The position numbers were made by a program, and so were the translations under genes. Shown here in pieces: positions 1 through 12,080 of a DNA stretch of 64,000 nucleotides; the stretch's first letter is position 1; the number at the start of each line of letters is the position of its first letter. Under the pieces are notes generated by a model. It was not told the origin of the DNA. It ran no database searches and saw only the letters and a list, made by a program, of their open reading frames with translations. The stretch covers positions 20,229,297 to 20,293,296 of the forward strand of contig CM053332.1 of assembly GCA_028583605.1 (NCBI GenBank), given 5' to 3'. This DNA comes from Dastarcus helophoroides (Eukaryota > Arthropoda > Insecta > Coleoptera > Bothrideridae).

Positions 1-54
1 TATCTGCCATTTGTTTTAAAAAAATTCTATTCCATGTATTTACATTGCGTTACA
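1..54 (+). mobile_element. Fragment of the solo-LTR family (3' end)
   Basis: TATCTGCCATTTGTTT and TTTACATTGCGTTACA match the 3' part of the LTRs at 14334, 48458 and 57350, with an internal deletion of the GCGGCCGC part. It continues upstream of the window and is followed by ATAT as in two other copies. Confidence 0.75.
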
Positions 55-1750
55 ATATTTTTTAAATTGTCACAATTTTGGTTGTTCTTTAATAAGAAAA
101 CTTTTCTAAAAATTCCTTTTGTTTAAAAATTTGACCAAACATTTTTCAATTTTATTTTAAATCTCCAATTTTTTTCAAAATCTTGATCATTTTTGAAATC
201 TTATTTTACCACATTCCCAGGTTTTAAACTTAAAATTCCGAATTTTTTGGAAAATTGCTCAATTTCTTCAGAATGTTACTTTTTTTCGAATTTCGATTAT
301 TTTTTAAAAACCTTAGATTCCATGAAAATTTCAACATTCTGGACTTTTTTCAAAATTTGACTCAGTTTTAAAAAAATTCACATTTCAACTTTTTTGATCA
401 TTTTGACGTTTTTAAAAGATCGACTTTTTCAAATTACGACTTTCGTGAAAACCCAACTTTTTTGAAAATTTCGATTTTTTTTGGAATAATTCGACAGTGA
501 CTTTTTTAAATTTATCTTTTGAAAAATTTTACTTTGTTCAAAAATTTCAACTTTTTTTGAACAAATCGACTTTTTTGACAATCTGATTTTTTGCTGATAT
601 CAACTTTTTTGAATACTTTGACGTTTTTAAAATGTCGACTTTTTTAAATTGATACTTTCGTAAAAATGCGTCTTTTTTGAAAATTTTGACTTTGTTGGAA
701 GGATTGGACAGTAATTTTGCCTTTTTCTCGAAATGTTGTTTCTTTTGCTAAAAATAATCCCTTTTATGGATATTTTAATTTTTTTTGGAAAATGTCCACA
801 TTTTTAATAATTTCGATTTTTTTGAAAATTAGGACTTTTAAAAATGGCGATTTTTATGAAAAATGCGAATATTCGATTTTCTCTAAAATTTCTTTTTCTT
901 CAAATTGTTGTTATTTTTTCAAAATTCTACTTTTTCTTGAAATTTCTACCTTTTTTTCGAATTTTCCAATGAAAAAGCTACTTTATTTGAAAATGTCAAT
1001 TTTTTAACGAACTCGACTCTTGAAAATTTCAGATCTTTTTGAAGTTAGATCCCTTTTTGGAAGTTTCGCTTTTTCAAGATATCAGTCAACATTTTGACTT
1101 TAAAATACACGACTTTTTTCAAAATTCGACATTTTCTTGAAATTTAAACTTCATGAGAATTCCACATTTTTTTGAAAAATACAACCTTCGATTTTTCAAA
1201 AGTCAAAAGTCAAAAAATCATATTTTCCACGAAATTTCGACATTTTTTTTTAATTTGAAGCTTTTCTGAATGATAAAGCAACGTTTTTTTGGAAATATCA
1301 ATTTGTTTAACGAACTCCACTATTTTAAAAATTTCAGAGCATCATTTATGTAAATTTTGCTTTTTTAAAATGTCAACATTTTGGCTTTAAAATCAACTTT
1401 TTTCAAAAGTCGACCTTTTCTTGGAATTTCAGCTTCATGAAAATTCGATATTTTTTGAAAAATTCAACTTATTTGAATGTTTCGAAAATATTTTTGCAAA
1501 TTTATACTTTTCATCAACATTTTTAGTTTAATTTATGTTAATATGTTTCACTGTAGACTTAAAGTCTGTTGGAGAATAGTTTAAAAAAATAAATAAATTT
1601 CCACTTTTTCAAAATATTAATATTATTGAGCTTTTTGAAATTTTTTCAAAATTTTCAATTTAATTTTTTGATTTTTTTAAAATTTCAACTTTATTTGAAG
1701 GTTTAGACGAGATTTGTAGTTTAAAAATATTTTTTTGAAATATTTGATTA
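55..1750 (+). repeat. Satellite-like 17-19 bp repeat block, forward orientation
   Basis: Degenerate iterations of CTTTTTTGAAAATTTCGA with occasional longer units. The 96-codon Phe-rich frame here is an artefact of the repeat. Confidence 0.8.
1233..1600 (+). repeat. Segmental duplication partner of 6318-6620
   Basis: AATTTGAAGCTTTTCTGAAT, the AACGAACTCCACTATTTTAA region and TAGACTTAAAGTCTGT recur in the same order at 6318-6620. Confidence 0.75.
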
Positions 1751-1754
1751 TTCT

Positions 1755-2090
1755 TCATGGTAGACCCTTATTGACCGGAAATATTGTTTTTTTTTATGTA
1801 TTTTTTTATATTTTCCTAATTTATTAAAACAACAATTTTTTTTCCATATTTAATTTTGGTTTCCTTTTTTTCATTATTCCTGTTCTATGTAAAATAAACT
1901 AACCTCTTAATTTGTGAACTGTCATGAGGTGACGTTTTCAATAAATTTAAATATTACGTAGTCGCATTTCAAAAATTGTTTAGAAAATTGTCAACAACCC
2001 ATAAAAATTTAAATATTTCCAAACTGGGCCGAGAAATGTTAAATAAATTGAAAAAAACATAAATATTTGGTGTCAAGAATATTTCGAATA
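1755..2090 (-). mobile_element. CATG-family short element, long copy
   Basis: Starts with the inverted family end (TTCTTCATGGTAGACCC...GACCGGAAATATTG) and contains TAGTCGCATTTCAAAAATTG, CCAAACTGGGCCGAG and AAATAAATTGAAAAAAACAT, all shared with copies at 49211, 62376 and 62690. Confidence 0.6.
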
Positions 2091-2439
2091 TTTGTAGAGA
2101 GATTTAACCTAAATTTAAAACTTTTGTCACATGTGTAACGTAAGTTATAAAGAAAGAAAACTTTTTTCGTTTCACTTTTATACTGACGTAAGTTGGGTTA
2201 AGCATATGGACCAAATGTAAACTGCGAAATAACATTTGTTCCATTTATGAACTCAATTCTACATCCTGTGTTGAAAATGGTAAAATTAAAAAAATTTTAC
2301 AATTTCCTAAAAAATTAAAAACCTATTTTTTAAAAAAAACCTTAAATTTAATAAATCGAATTGTTGACAAAATCAAAAATAAGTCGTTCTGACATTGTAC
2401 CGTTGTAGTAAAAGTTGGCATTTTATTAGGCTTACAAAG
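2091..2439. other. Integrin intron, no feature seen
   Basis: AT-rich sequence leading to the acceptor at 2439. Nothing recognisable apart from the splice site. Confidence 0.6.
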
Positions 2440-2832
2440 TGAACGCCCCCGAATGCTCAGGACAAGGCATCTACAAGTGCGGTATTTGCGAGTGTCAATA
2501 CGGAGCATTCGGTAGACACTGCGAATGCATCGACGCCAATCATACCGTCACCGAAGCCAACGCATGCATCCAACCGGGAAGCGCTTCCGGTCAGGAATGC
2601 AGCGGAAAAGGAAATTGCATATGCGGACGGTGCGAATGCGAGACGAGAGTGTCCGAACACGAACGAATTTACGGCGATTATTGCGAATGCGACAACTTCA
2701 ATTGCGAACGACACAACGGGCTGTTGTGCAGCGGCAACGGCTACTGCGATTGCGGCAAGTGCAGATGCAATGAAGGATGGAACAGTTCCAACTGCGCCTG
2801 CCCCACCACCACGCACACCTGTTTCAACCCGC
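2440..2832 (+). CDS. mys: Integrin beta subunit, cysteine-rich EGF exon (internal exon)
   Basis: Internal exon of an integrin beta subunit, the membrane adhesion receptor that pairs with an alpha subunit to bind extracellular matrix. It follows a CTTACAAAG acceptor, begins with two bases of a split codon, and ends after a single base before GTAAGTAC. The ~130 residues contain repeated CSGxGxCxCGxCxC modules (ECSGKGNCICGRCEC, LCSGNGYCDCGKCRC), the hallmark of I-EGF repeats in the beta-subunit stalk, with YCECDNFNC between repeats as in betaPS-type chains. Codon use is clearly richer in G/C than the flanking AT-rich intron. Earlier exons (PSI, beta-I domain) lie upstream of the window. I infer betaPS (myospheroid) rather than the divergent beta-nu from the regular I-EGF spacing; the family assignment is firm, the subtype less so. 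Confidence 0.93.
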
Positions 2833-2870
2833 GTAAGTACTTTCTTTCAGATGGATGCAGTGTTGTCAAT

Positions 2871-2970
2871 CTCTGAAGATGATAGCTTGGCTGTCGAAAC
2901 GCGTTAGAGCAACCTTTGTTGTGTTTTTTAATCTTTCTTGGTTTCAGGGGAAAGGTTTTGTATTTCAACG
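2871..2970 (+). repeat. R-family repeat copy in integrin intron
   Basis: CTGAAGAT, hairpin GATAGC-TTG-GCTGTC, GAAACGCGTTAGAGCAACC and TCTTTCTTGGTTTCAGGGG in order. It begins 38 bp after the exon donor at 2832. Confidence 0.8.
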
Positions 2971-3817
2971 GGAGGGAAAAGTTTTGTATTTCAACGGGAG
3001 GAAAAGTTCTCGGGGGAAGTTAGCTAAAACTGTTATTTTATTTTAGTCGAGTTAATTCGCTTAGAGGTTGAATGAGAATAATTGTGTGGAGGACTTTTTT
3101 TTGACAATAAAATTTCGGAGACGAAATATTGTACGATAATGTGGCGATGTGTTAACGTTGGGAGGGGGGATACTTCCATAAAAATGGGATTTTTTATTTT
3201 ACACACACTAGAATATTCGATATCTCAAAGTCTCTATCGCACAAATACGTATCTTCTTAATAGGTCTAATTACTTGCAAACATTCGACAGACGCCTCGAA
3301 CCTATTGAGTAGTTTCTTCGTCGATGACCTCCCTGATTTCTTCTAATAATAAAATTCTAGTAAACTTCACAGTTGGTTACAGTAGTTAAAAACAATTTTT
3401 TTGGTCACTAATCTAAAAAATTTTGAAGTGAATACAAAAATTAGCACTTTTTCAAAAGCCCAATAATACATAAACCTAGAAGTTTTTCTACTTGGACAAC
3501 CCCAGACTCGCTTGCGAGCTAAAAAACCTGAAGCCAAAGCTATTTTCCTTCATTTCCAATCTAAAGACCCCAAGATCAAAAACCTTGTTCCACATTTACA
3601 GCCTCAAAGGTCCCAAAATCGAAAAGATTACGTTTTCATTATGAAAATTTCAAAATTCAAAACCCTGTTCTACGTTTGTGATCTGAAGATGCCAAAATCA
3701 AAAACATTCTTCTATTCACAATAAAAAAATTCCAGTGGATGGACATGAGTCCAAATATCTCGCCTTCAATTGATGGAGTAATTGGTTGCTTCGTTTTTGA
3801 TCCTGTCTAATTTGCAG
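2971..3817. other. Remainder of integrin intron
   Basis: AT-rich, no exon-like frame. A degraded copy of the R tail (GTATTTCAACGGGAGG, twice) is at the start; nothing else is recognised. Confidence 0.5.
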
Positions 3818-4063
3818 AGATCATCGGTGGTGAAATTTGCTCTGGACATGGTCATTGCGAATGTGGTGCGTGTAAATGCAATGTAACTGATGACATCAGA
3901 TACTCTGGGAAATATTGCGAACGTTGTCCAACGTGTCCCGACAGATGCAACGAACTCAAAGCTTGCGTTCAGTGTCAGCAGTACAAAACGGGGCCTTTCT
4001 CGGAGGAGGAATGCTCCATGAATTGCACGGAGTTCACCCCAACTTCGGAGGATGTCATCAAAG
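3818..4063 (+). CDS. mys: Integrin beta subunit, last I-EGF and start of tail domain (internal exon)
   Basis: Next exon of the same integrin beta gene. The acceptor is TTTGCAG and the donor G|GTAAGTC. Its first two bases complete the codon opened at 2832 (C+AG = Gln), and its last base opens the codon finished at 61556, so both junctions keep frame. It encodes the fourth I-EGF repeat (GGEICSGHGHCECGACKC, then a YSGKYCERCPTC segment) followed by the CNELKACVQCQQYKTG region that begins the membrane-proximal beta-tail domain. The cysteine pattern matches insect betaPS chains. A 985-bp intron containing an R-family repeat separates it from the previous exon; the intron after it is 57.5 kb and houses three other genes. 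Confidence 0.93.
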
Positions 4064-4479
4064 GTAAGTCCAAATAAAGTTTTATATTATAGGTTGGGGG
4101 TTCTCTTTTTGACTTTTTTTTGATACGACAGCTGCTAAATGTGAAACTAGTACCACCTGTGATCGAAATTCGATCTTTAAAGTAGGAAATTCATTTGTTG
4201 TTTTCACATAATTTATTGGAAATTATCTTGTATTATGCAAATTCTTAGCTTTGAAAGTGCGTCTTCTTAAAATTCCAACTTTTTTGAAAATTGCCACTGC
4301 CAAAGTTGCGACCTTTTTAAATTTCGAAATTTCTTCTATTCCTTCAAATGTTGACTTGTTCGAAAAATTGAATCTTTTAAAAAATTTTACTTTGTTCAAA
4401 AATTTCGACTTTTCGAAGACATCGACTTTTTGAAGAAATCGACTTTTTTGAAAATCTAATTTTTTGTCGATATCAACTT

Positions 4480-6150
4480 TTTTGAACATTTTGACGTTTT
4501 TAAAATGTGTACCTTTTTAAATTACGACTTTCGTGAAAATGCGACTTTCCTGAAAATGCGACTTTTTTGAAAGTTTAGATTTTTTTTGAAAGAATTGCAC
4601 AGAGACTTCTTTTTAAATATATCTTTTAAAAAATTTTACTTTGTATATAAATTTCGACTTCTTTGAAGAAATCGACTTTTTTGGAAATCTAGTTTTGCTG
4701 ATATCAACTTTTTTGAACATTTTGACGTTTTTAAAATGTCGCCCTTTTTAAATTGCAATTTTGGTGAAAATGCGACTTTCCTGAAAATGCGACTTTTTTG
4801 AAAGTTTGGATTTTTTTTGAAAGAATTGCACAGGGACTTCTTTTTAAATACATCTTTTGAAAAATTTCACTTTGTTTATAAATTTCGACTTCTTTGAAGA
4901 AATCGACTTTTTTGAAAATCTAATTTTGCTGATATCAACTTTCTTGAACATTTTGACGTTTTTAAAATGTCGGCCTTTTTAAATTGCGACTTTCGTGAAA
5001 ATGCGACTTTCCTGAAAATGCGACTCTTTTGAAAGTTTAGATTTTTTTGAAAGAATTGCACAGACTTTTTTTTAAATATATCTTTTGAAAAATTTTACTT
5101 TGTTTATAAATTTCGACTTCTTTGAAGAAATCGACTTTTTTAGAAATCTAATTTTGCTGATATCAACTTTTTTGAACGTTTTGACGTTTTTAAAATGTCG
5201 ACCTTTTTAAATTGCGACTTTCGTGAAAATGCGACTTTCCTGAAAATGCGACTTTTTTGAAAGTTTAGATTTTTTTTTGAAAGAATTGCACAGAGACTTC
5301 TTTTTAAATATATCTTTTGAAAAATTTTACTTTGTTTATAAATTTTGACTTCTTTGAAGAAATCGACTTTTTTGAAAATCTAATTTTGCTGATATCAACT
5401 TTTTTGAACATTTTGACGTTTTTAAAATGTCGACCTTTTTAAATTGCGACTTTCCTGAAAATGCGACTTTCCTGAAAATGCGACTTTTTTGAAAGTTTAG
5501 ATTTTTTTTTGAAAGAATTGCACAGAGACTTCTTTTTAAATATATCTTTTGAAAAATTTTACTTTGTTTATAAATTTCGACTTCTTTGAAGAAATCGACT
5601 TTTTTGAAAATCTAATTTTGCTGATATCAACTTTTTTGAACATTTTGACGTTTTTAAAATGTCGACCTTTTTAAATTGCGACTTTCGTGAAAATGCGACT
5701 TTCCTGAAAATGCGACTTTCCTGAAAATGCGACTTTCCTGAAAATGCGACTTTTTTGAAAGTTTAGATTTTTTTTTTGAAAGAATAACACAGAGACTTTT
5801 TAAATATATCTTTTGAAAAATTTTACTTTGTTTATAAATTTCGACTTCTTTGAAGAAATCGACTTTTTTAGAAATTTAATTTTGCTGATATCAACTTTTT
5901 TGAACATTTCGACGTTTTTAAAATGTCGACCTTTTTAAATTGCGACTTTCGTGAAAATGCCACTTTCCTGAAAATGCGACTTTTTTGAAAGTTTAGATTT
6001 TTTTGAAAGAATTGCACAGAGACTTTTTAAATATATCTTTTGAAAAATTTTACTTTGTTTATAAATTTTGACTTCTTTGAAGAAATCGACTTTTTTGAAA
6101 ACGTCGACTTTTTGGATAATCTAATTTTTGCTGATATCAACTTTTTTGAA
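4480..6150 (+). repeat. Tandem array of ~230-bp units, about seven copies
   Basis: The marker GAATTGCACAG recurs at 4592, 4823, 5053, 5283, 5515, (variant) 5782 and 6009, i.e. spacing 227-232 bp with one 267-bp unit. The long unit contains two extra 18-bp CGACTTTCCTGAAAATG subunits, showing local slippage. Confidence 0.9.
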
Positions 6151-6317
6151 CATTTTGACGCAATCAAAATGTCCCTTTTATGAATATTTCGACTTTTTTG
6201 AAAATTAAAACTTAAAATAGCGATTTTTATGAAAATTGTGAATTTTCAATTATTTTCAAGTTTCTTTTTTTCAAATTGTCGATATTTTTTCAAAATTCGT
6301 CTTTTTCTTGAAATGTT

Positions 6318-6620
6318 GACATTTTTTTTTAATTTGAAGCTTTTCTGAATGATAAAACAACGTTTTTTTGGAAATATCAATTTGTTTAACGAACTCCACT
6401 ATTTTAAAAATTTCAGAGCATCATTTATGTAAATTTTGCTTTTTTAAAATGTCAACATTTTGGCTTTAAAATCAACTTTTTTCAAAAATCGACCTTTTCT
6501 TGGAGTTTCAGCTTAATGAAAATTCGATATTTTTGCAAATTTCTACTTTCCGTCAACATTTTTAGTTGAATTTATGTTCATATTTTTCCGTTATAGACTT
6601 AAAATCTGTCTGTAGGTTAA
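6318..6620 (+). repeat. Segmental duplication partner of 1233-1600
   Basis: Same order of landmarks as 1233-1600 with about 10% difference. This copy is interrupted at its end by the fold-back element. Confidence 0.75.
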
Positions 6621-6623
6621 ATA

Positions 6624-7281
6624 CTGAGATAATAAGCCTTGTATATACGAATATATACAAGTTTATTACGATGCAATTGAAATCTAATTTCATTAGAATC
6701 CAATGAAAACCAAACTGCAATTGCAAAGTTCACGTAGATGAGGCAAAGCTTGTATCACGGGTTGCATCGCAACATCCATAGATACAAACGTCCTCGGCGT
6801 GACTTTACTTTCATCTAGTTTTGACAAATGACCAATTAAATGTTCTGTAATTAAACAGTTAAACGTGCTTAAAATTGAAAATATGTACAACCGCAACCAT
6901 AGACTAGTTTCAATTGCAGTCTAATTTTCATTAGATTCTAATGAAATTAGATTTCAATTGCATCGTAATAAACTTGTATATATTCGTATATACAAGGCTT
7001 ATTATCTCAGCAGAGAGTAATGCTTCAATTAGCATGTAGCGAAAATGTTTGCGTAATAAACAGTTAAAAGTCAGTTACAAGTCACCCAATGGAGGTTTGC
7101 TCTCTTGGATACTTATACGACTGACTAACGGCGTTAAATTGGAAGTGTATACAACCACCGTACCATGCTGACGAGGCCAAGGAAGGCCGAAACTAGTCTA
7201 TGGTTGCGGTTGTACATATTTTCAATTTTAAGCACGTTTAACTGTTTAATTACAGAACATTTAATTGGTCATTTGTCAAAA
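6624..7281. mobile_element. Compound fold-back element with 13-bp target duplication
   Basis: Flanked by TGTAGGTTAAATA at 6611-6623 and 7282-7294. It contains two nested inverted repeats: 6624-6700 with 6935-7010 (CTGAGATAATAAGCCTTG arms) and about 6825-6912 with 7188-7281 (arms with CCGCAACCATAGACTAG). No convincing coding sequence. The sequence at 1550-1600 resembles an uninserted form of this locus. Confidence 0.75.
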
Positions 7282-7299
7282 TGTAGGTTAAATAAACAA

Positions 7300-10200
7300 A
7301 TAAATTTCGACATTTTCAAAATTTTTACATTTTTGAGAATTTCTAAATGTCAAAAAAAAATTCAGTTTTACTTCCCTTTAATTTGGATTTGTTTTGAAAC
7401 GTTTTTTGTAATTTCGACCTTTTTGAAGCATTTATTTTTTTGTAATTTCGAAAAAGTTGACTTTCTCAAGAATTTAGACTTTAGAACTTCTTCTTTTATC
7501 AAAAATTCGGATTTCTGGGGGTCTTTTTTTGTAAATTTCGAACACTAACTGAAGTCTAAAGAAAAAAAAGCTCATTTTTGAAGTTCCTCGAAAAAAATGT
7601 TTAACTTTTTCTCCATTTAAAATATTTTGATGCGTTTCAATGATTCGACTTTAAATTTCGGCCTTTTTGGATAAATTCAACTTTTGAAAATGTCCTTTTT
7701 TTGAAAAATTAATTTTTTTTTTTTCATTTTATATTTTTGGGGAAATTTTGACCTTTTTCGAAAATTCAGATTGTTTTGAAGATGTGGACTTTTTTTGTAA
7801 TTACAACTTTTTGAAAATTTCAATTTTTTTTTATTTTTGTCGACTTTTTAGAAAATTAGGATTTCTGTGAAAATACTGAGCTTCGATATTTTAATACTGA
7901 GTTTCGATATTTTTTTCGTAAATTTCCCGCTTATTTCGAAATTTAAACATTCTTGAAATTTTGGTTTTTTAAAAGATTACAATTTTTTCCAAAAAGCAAG
8001 TTGGGGCAACTTGCCCAAAAAATCGATTTTATTACAAAATTTTAGAAATTTTTGAAATTTGTGTACTTTTTTTGAGAATCGCGACTTTTTTAAAACATAT
8101 CGATGCTTTTTTAATAATGCCTAATTCGACTTTTTTTTTTAAATCACAACCTTTTTTGGAAATTCCAACTTTTTTCATTTCGAGCTTTATTCAAAATTTG
8201 AATTTCAATTTTGATAATTTTAACCTTTATTCAATATTTCGACTTTTGTCGAAGATATAGACTTTTTGGAACAGTATTTCTTTTTTGAAAATTGTATCTT
8301 TTTCGAAAATTGCGACTTTTACTTGTAAATTTCGACCATGTTCCAAAATTTCAACTTTCTTTTTAAAAAATTTAATTTTGTTTGAAAAATTCGACATTTT
8401 GTGTAAATTTCGACTTATTTCAACTTTCTGCTTTGAAAATTTTATCTTTTTTTGAAAATGGAGACATGTCTATATTTTGAGCTTGTTCCAAAATTTCAAG
8501 TTTCTTGGAAATTTCAATTTTCTTGGAAATTTTGGTCTTTTTTGATGAGGCAATTTTTTCCAAAAATGCGAGTTGAATATTCGACTTATATTTCGAAAAA
8601 AATCAAAAAACGTTGCTCCTTTTTTAATAATTTGCCTTTTTTTAATTTGGATATTTCGGTTTTTTTTTTGAACACTGAAATTTCGTCTTTTTATTTCGAA
8701 TTTTGGCTTAAAATGTCGATTCTTTGAAAATGTCGACTGTTTCAAAATTTCAATTTTTTTCTGAAACTTTTGGCCCTTTTTCAACACAAAGTTTTTCTTG
8801 AAATTTCGTCTTTTGTTAGCTTTGGAATTTTGTGAAAAATATATTTTTTTTTTGAAAATTTCAACTCTTGGAATTTAAAACTTTCGAAAATTTGGGCATT
8901 TTAGAAAAATTCGACATTTTTTTTTGTAAATTACGACCTTATTACAAAATTTCAACTTTGTGAAAATTGTGGGTTCTTTGAAGATTTCGAATTTTTTGAA
9001 AAATGCGGATTTTTTAATAATTTTGAATTTTTTGAGAAAATTTTGATATATTTTTTTGGATAGCTCTGTTTTTTGAGCTTTGACTTTTTTAATTTCGACT
9101 CTTTTTTAAAAATCCAACTTTCAATGAAAATTTTTATTATTTTTTCGAAATTTTAACGTTTTTTTTTTAACATGTTCCCGAAATTTCGCCTTTTTTATAA
9201 ATTTACATTTTTTCTCAAAAATTTCGACTTTTTCTCGAAATTTCGATAATTTTTCAGAAAATTTGGATTTTTGTTTGAAAACATGGACTTTTTCGAAGTT
9301 TCAACTTCGACACATTTTTTTTTTTAAGTTTTCTACCTTGTCGAAAAGGATTTCTGTGAACATACTGAAAATTTCGATATTTCTTTGTAAATTTCTTGCT
9401 TCTGTTAAAATTTAAACTTTGTCGATATTTTCGATTTTCTCGAAATTTTGGTTTTTTAGAAGATTACGATTTTTTTCGGAAAAAAACATTCAGAGGTTTT
9501 TTTGGAAATTTGTGTACTTTCATTAAAAGTTACGATTTTTTTAAAAGATATTGCTGCTTTTTTAATGCCTAATTCGACTTTTTTTATAATTCACAACCTT
9601 TTTTTTAGAAATTTCGACTTTTTTAACTTCGCATTTTTCAAAAATTCCACTTGCAATGAAAATTTAAAGTTTTTTTCGAAATTCCAACTTTTTAATTTCG
9701 AACTTTATTCGGAATATTCTCAAAAATTTAACTTTTCAAAATTTCGATTCTTTGAAAATGTCGATTTTTTCAACATTTAAATTCTTTTTTTGAAAATGTT
9801 GGCGTTTTTTCAACACAAAGTTTTTCTTGAAATCTACTTTTTCAACTTTTTTGGAATCTAAATAAAACTTTTCGAAAATTGACGCATTTTTAAAAAAATT
9901 AACCTTTTTGACTTTTTTTTTAAATTTCCTCTTATTCCAGAAATTTTCGACCGTTTCTCGAAATTCCCGTCATTTTTTAGAAAATTTAAATTTTCTTGAA
10001 AATGTAAACTTTTTTTCGAAATTGCAACTTGGTGAATTTTTTTTTAATTTTTCTACTTTTTCCAAAATTTGGATATCTGCGAAAATAGTAAAAATTTCGA
10101 TATTTTTTTGTAAAAACCCTCTTTATTTCAAAATTTAAACTCGAAATTTTCGACTTTCTCGAAATTTTGATTTTTTAGAAGATAACAATTTTTTTTCAGA

Positions 10201-11640
10201 AAAAAAATGCAAGGTTTTTTTGGAAATTTGTGTACTTTTATAAAAATCACGATTTTTTTAATAGAGTCTCTCCTTTTTTTATAATTTGACTTTTTTAATT
10301 TGGATATTTCGTTTTTTTTTTGAAAACTGAAATTTTGTCTTTTCAATTCCAATTTTTTGTTCGAAATTGTATAACAGTTTTCAGTTTTTTTTTTGTAAAT
10401 TATAATTTTTTTTAATTTGGAAGTTTTTGAAAATGTCGACTTTTTCAGAATTTCAATTTTTTTTGAAAATGTTGGCCTTTTTTCAACACAAAGCTTTTCT
10501 TCAAATTCTTCTTTTGTTAACTTTAGAATTTTTTTTTTGAAAATTTCGACTCTTGGAATATACAATTTTTCGAAAATTTGGGCATTTTTAAAAAATCTAG
10601 GCATTTTTAAAAAATCTGGGCATTTTTAAAAAATTTGGGCATTTTTAAAAAATCTGCGCATTTTTAAAAAATCTGGGCATTTTTAAAAAGTTTAACGTTT
10701 TTTGAAAAATTCGACATTTTGTTCTAAATCTCGACCTTATTTCGAAATTTCAACTTTTCTGAAAATTGTGGGTTCTTTGAAGATTTCGACTTCTCCGAAA
10801 ATGCGGGTTTTTTAATAATTTTGAGTTTTTTGAAAATTTGTATAAATTTGTTTAGATAGCTCTGTTTTTTTTGAGCTTTGACTTTTAATTTCAACTCTTT
10901 TTTGAAAAATTCAACTTTCAATAAAAATTTTGATTTTTTTTTTCGAAATTTCAACTTGTGATTTTTTTTTAACTTTTCTACTTTTTCAAAAATTTGAATT
11001 TCTGTGAAAATACTAAAAATTTCGATATTTTGTGTAAATTTCTCCCTTACTTCAAAATTTAAATATTCTCGAAATTTTGGTTTTTAAGAAGATTACGATC
11101 TTTTTCATGTTCTCAAAATTTCTACTTTTTTTTATAAATTTCCATTTTTTCTCAAAAATTTCGACCTTTTCTCAAAATTTCGATCCTTTCTTAGAAAATG
11201 TTGATATTATTTAAAAATGTGGACTTTTTTCGAAGTTTTAACTTTGTGAATTTTTCTACTTTTTCAAAAATTTTAATTTCTGTGAAAATACTCTTATTTC
11301 AAAACCCTTATTTCAAAATTGAAATTCGAAATTTTTTTTCTTTTAGAAAATTACGCTTTTTTCAGAAAAAAAGATTTCGAGAAGATTTAAATTTTGAAAT
11401 AAAGGAAAAATGTACAAAAAAAAATATCGAACTTTCACTTTTCGAAAATTTAGACCTTTTTTCGAAATTTCGACCATTTTTTTTTGAAAATTTCGACTTT
11501 TTTCAAAACAGCGACTTTTTTTTAATATCTCGATTAATTTTTGAAAGTTTCTACTTTTATTGGAAATTTAAACTTTCAGCATTTCGATTTTTTTCAAAAT
11601 TTCTCTCTATTAATTGGTTTTGATCTGGAAATTCATTTTT
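7300..11640 (+). repeat. Satellite-like 17-19 bp repeat block, forward orientation
   Basis: 4.3 kb of degenerate CGACTTTTTTGAAAATTT units. Every long frame on either strand here is Phe/Lys/Ser/Asn-biased and repeat-derived. Confidence 0.8.
10579..10690 (+). repeat. 19-bp tandem repeat (GGGCATTTTTAAAAAATCT), six copies
   Basis: Six adjacent near-identical units within the satellite-like block, a recent local amplification. Confidence 0.85.
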
Positions 11641-11712
11641 GCGCACACTTAACGACATAATATTTTTTAAATGATTAAAGTTTCACGTGTTTTAATGTAC
11701 AGTGTGTTCAAA

Positions 11713-11941
11713 TAAATTGTTGAACTTAACAAAGTCTATGCATATGCAGTACTGAAGCTATTGGCTTATTAATTGAAAAGAGCACGTTTCAAGGGTTGCG
11801 ACTTACGTTGAGTCATAAATAATATTTATTACTCAACCGTTCAACGTAAGTCTTAACCCCTTGAAACGTGCTTTTTTAAATTAATAAGCCAATAGCATTA
11901 GTACTTTATATGCATAGGACTCTGTTAAATTCAACAATTTA
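11713..11941. mobile_element. Hairpin MITE (near-perfect palindrome)
   Basis: 229 bp that fold into a single hairpin. The left arm begins TAAATTGTTGAACTTAAC and the right arm ends GTTAAATTCAACAATTTA; TTGGCTTATTAATT and GCACGTTTCAAGG are mirrored inside. The loop is about 15 bp near 11820. It lies just beyond the 3' end of ENT-A. Confidence 0.82.
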
Positions 11942-12080
11942 TGTTTGCAAAAATAACGTAATGCAAATCATTTAGCAATAATAAACAATTTTGTCGTATC
12001 AAAAACTAAAGAGTTAATTTGGGTAGCGGAGAAAAAAAACTTTTTTTTAGAAATGTGTTGTATTTTATAAATATTAGTTA

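Noticed and set aside
2457..2816. 119-codon antisense frame opposite the integrin EGF exon
   Set aside because: Shadow of the cysteine-rich coding exon; Ala/Val-rich by codon complement.
2871..2970. R repeat as a functional hammerhead ribozyme
   Set aside because: The core words are present, but the stem is displaced by one base and stem III with a cleavable UH is not identifiable. Kept only as a structural observation.
4480..6150. Regular repeats as a CRISPR array
   Set aside because: Units are 230-bp eukaryotic tandem repeats with no unique spacers, in an insect intron.
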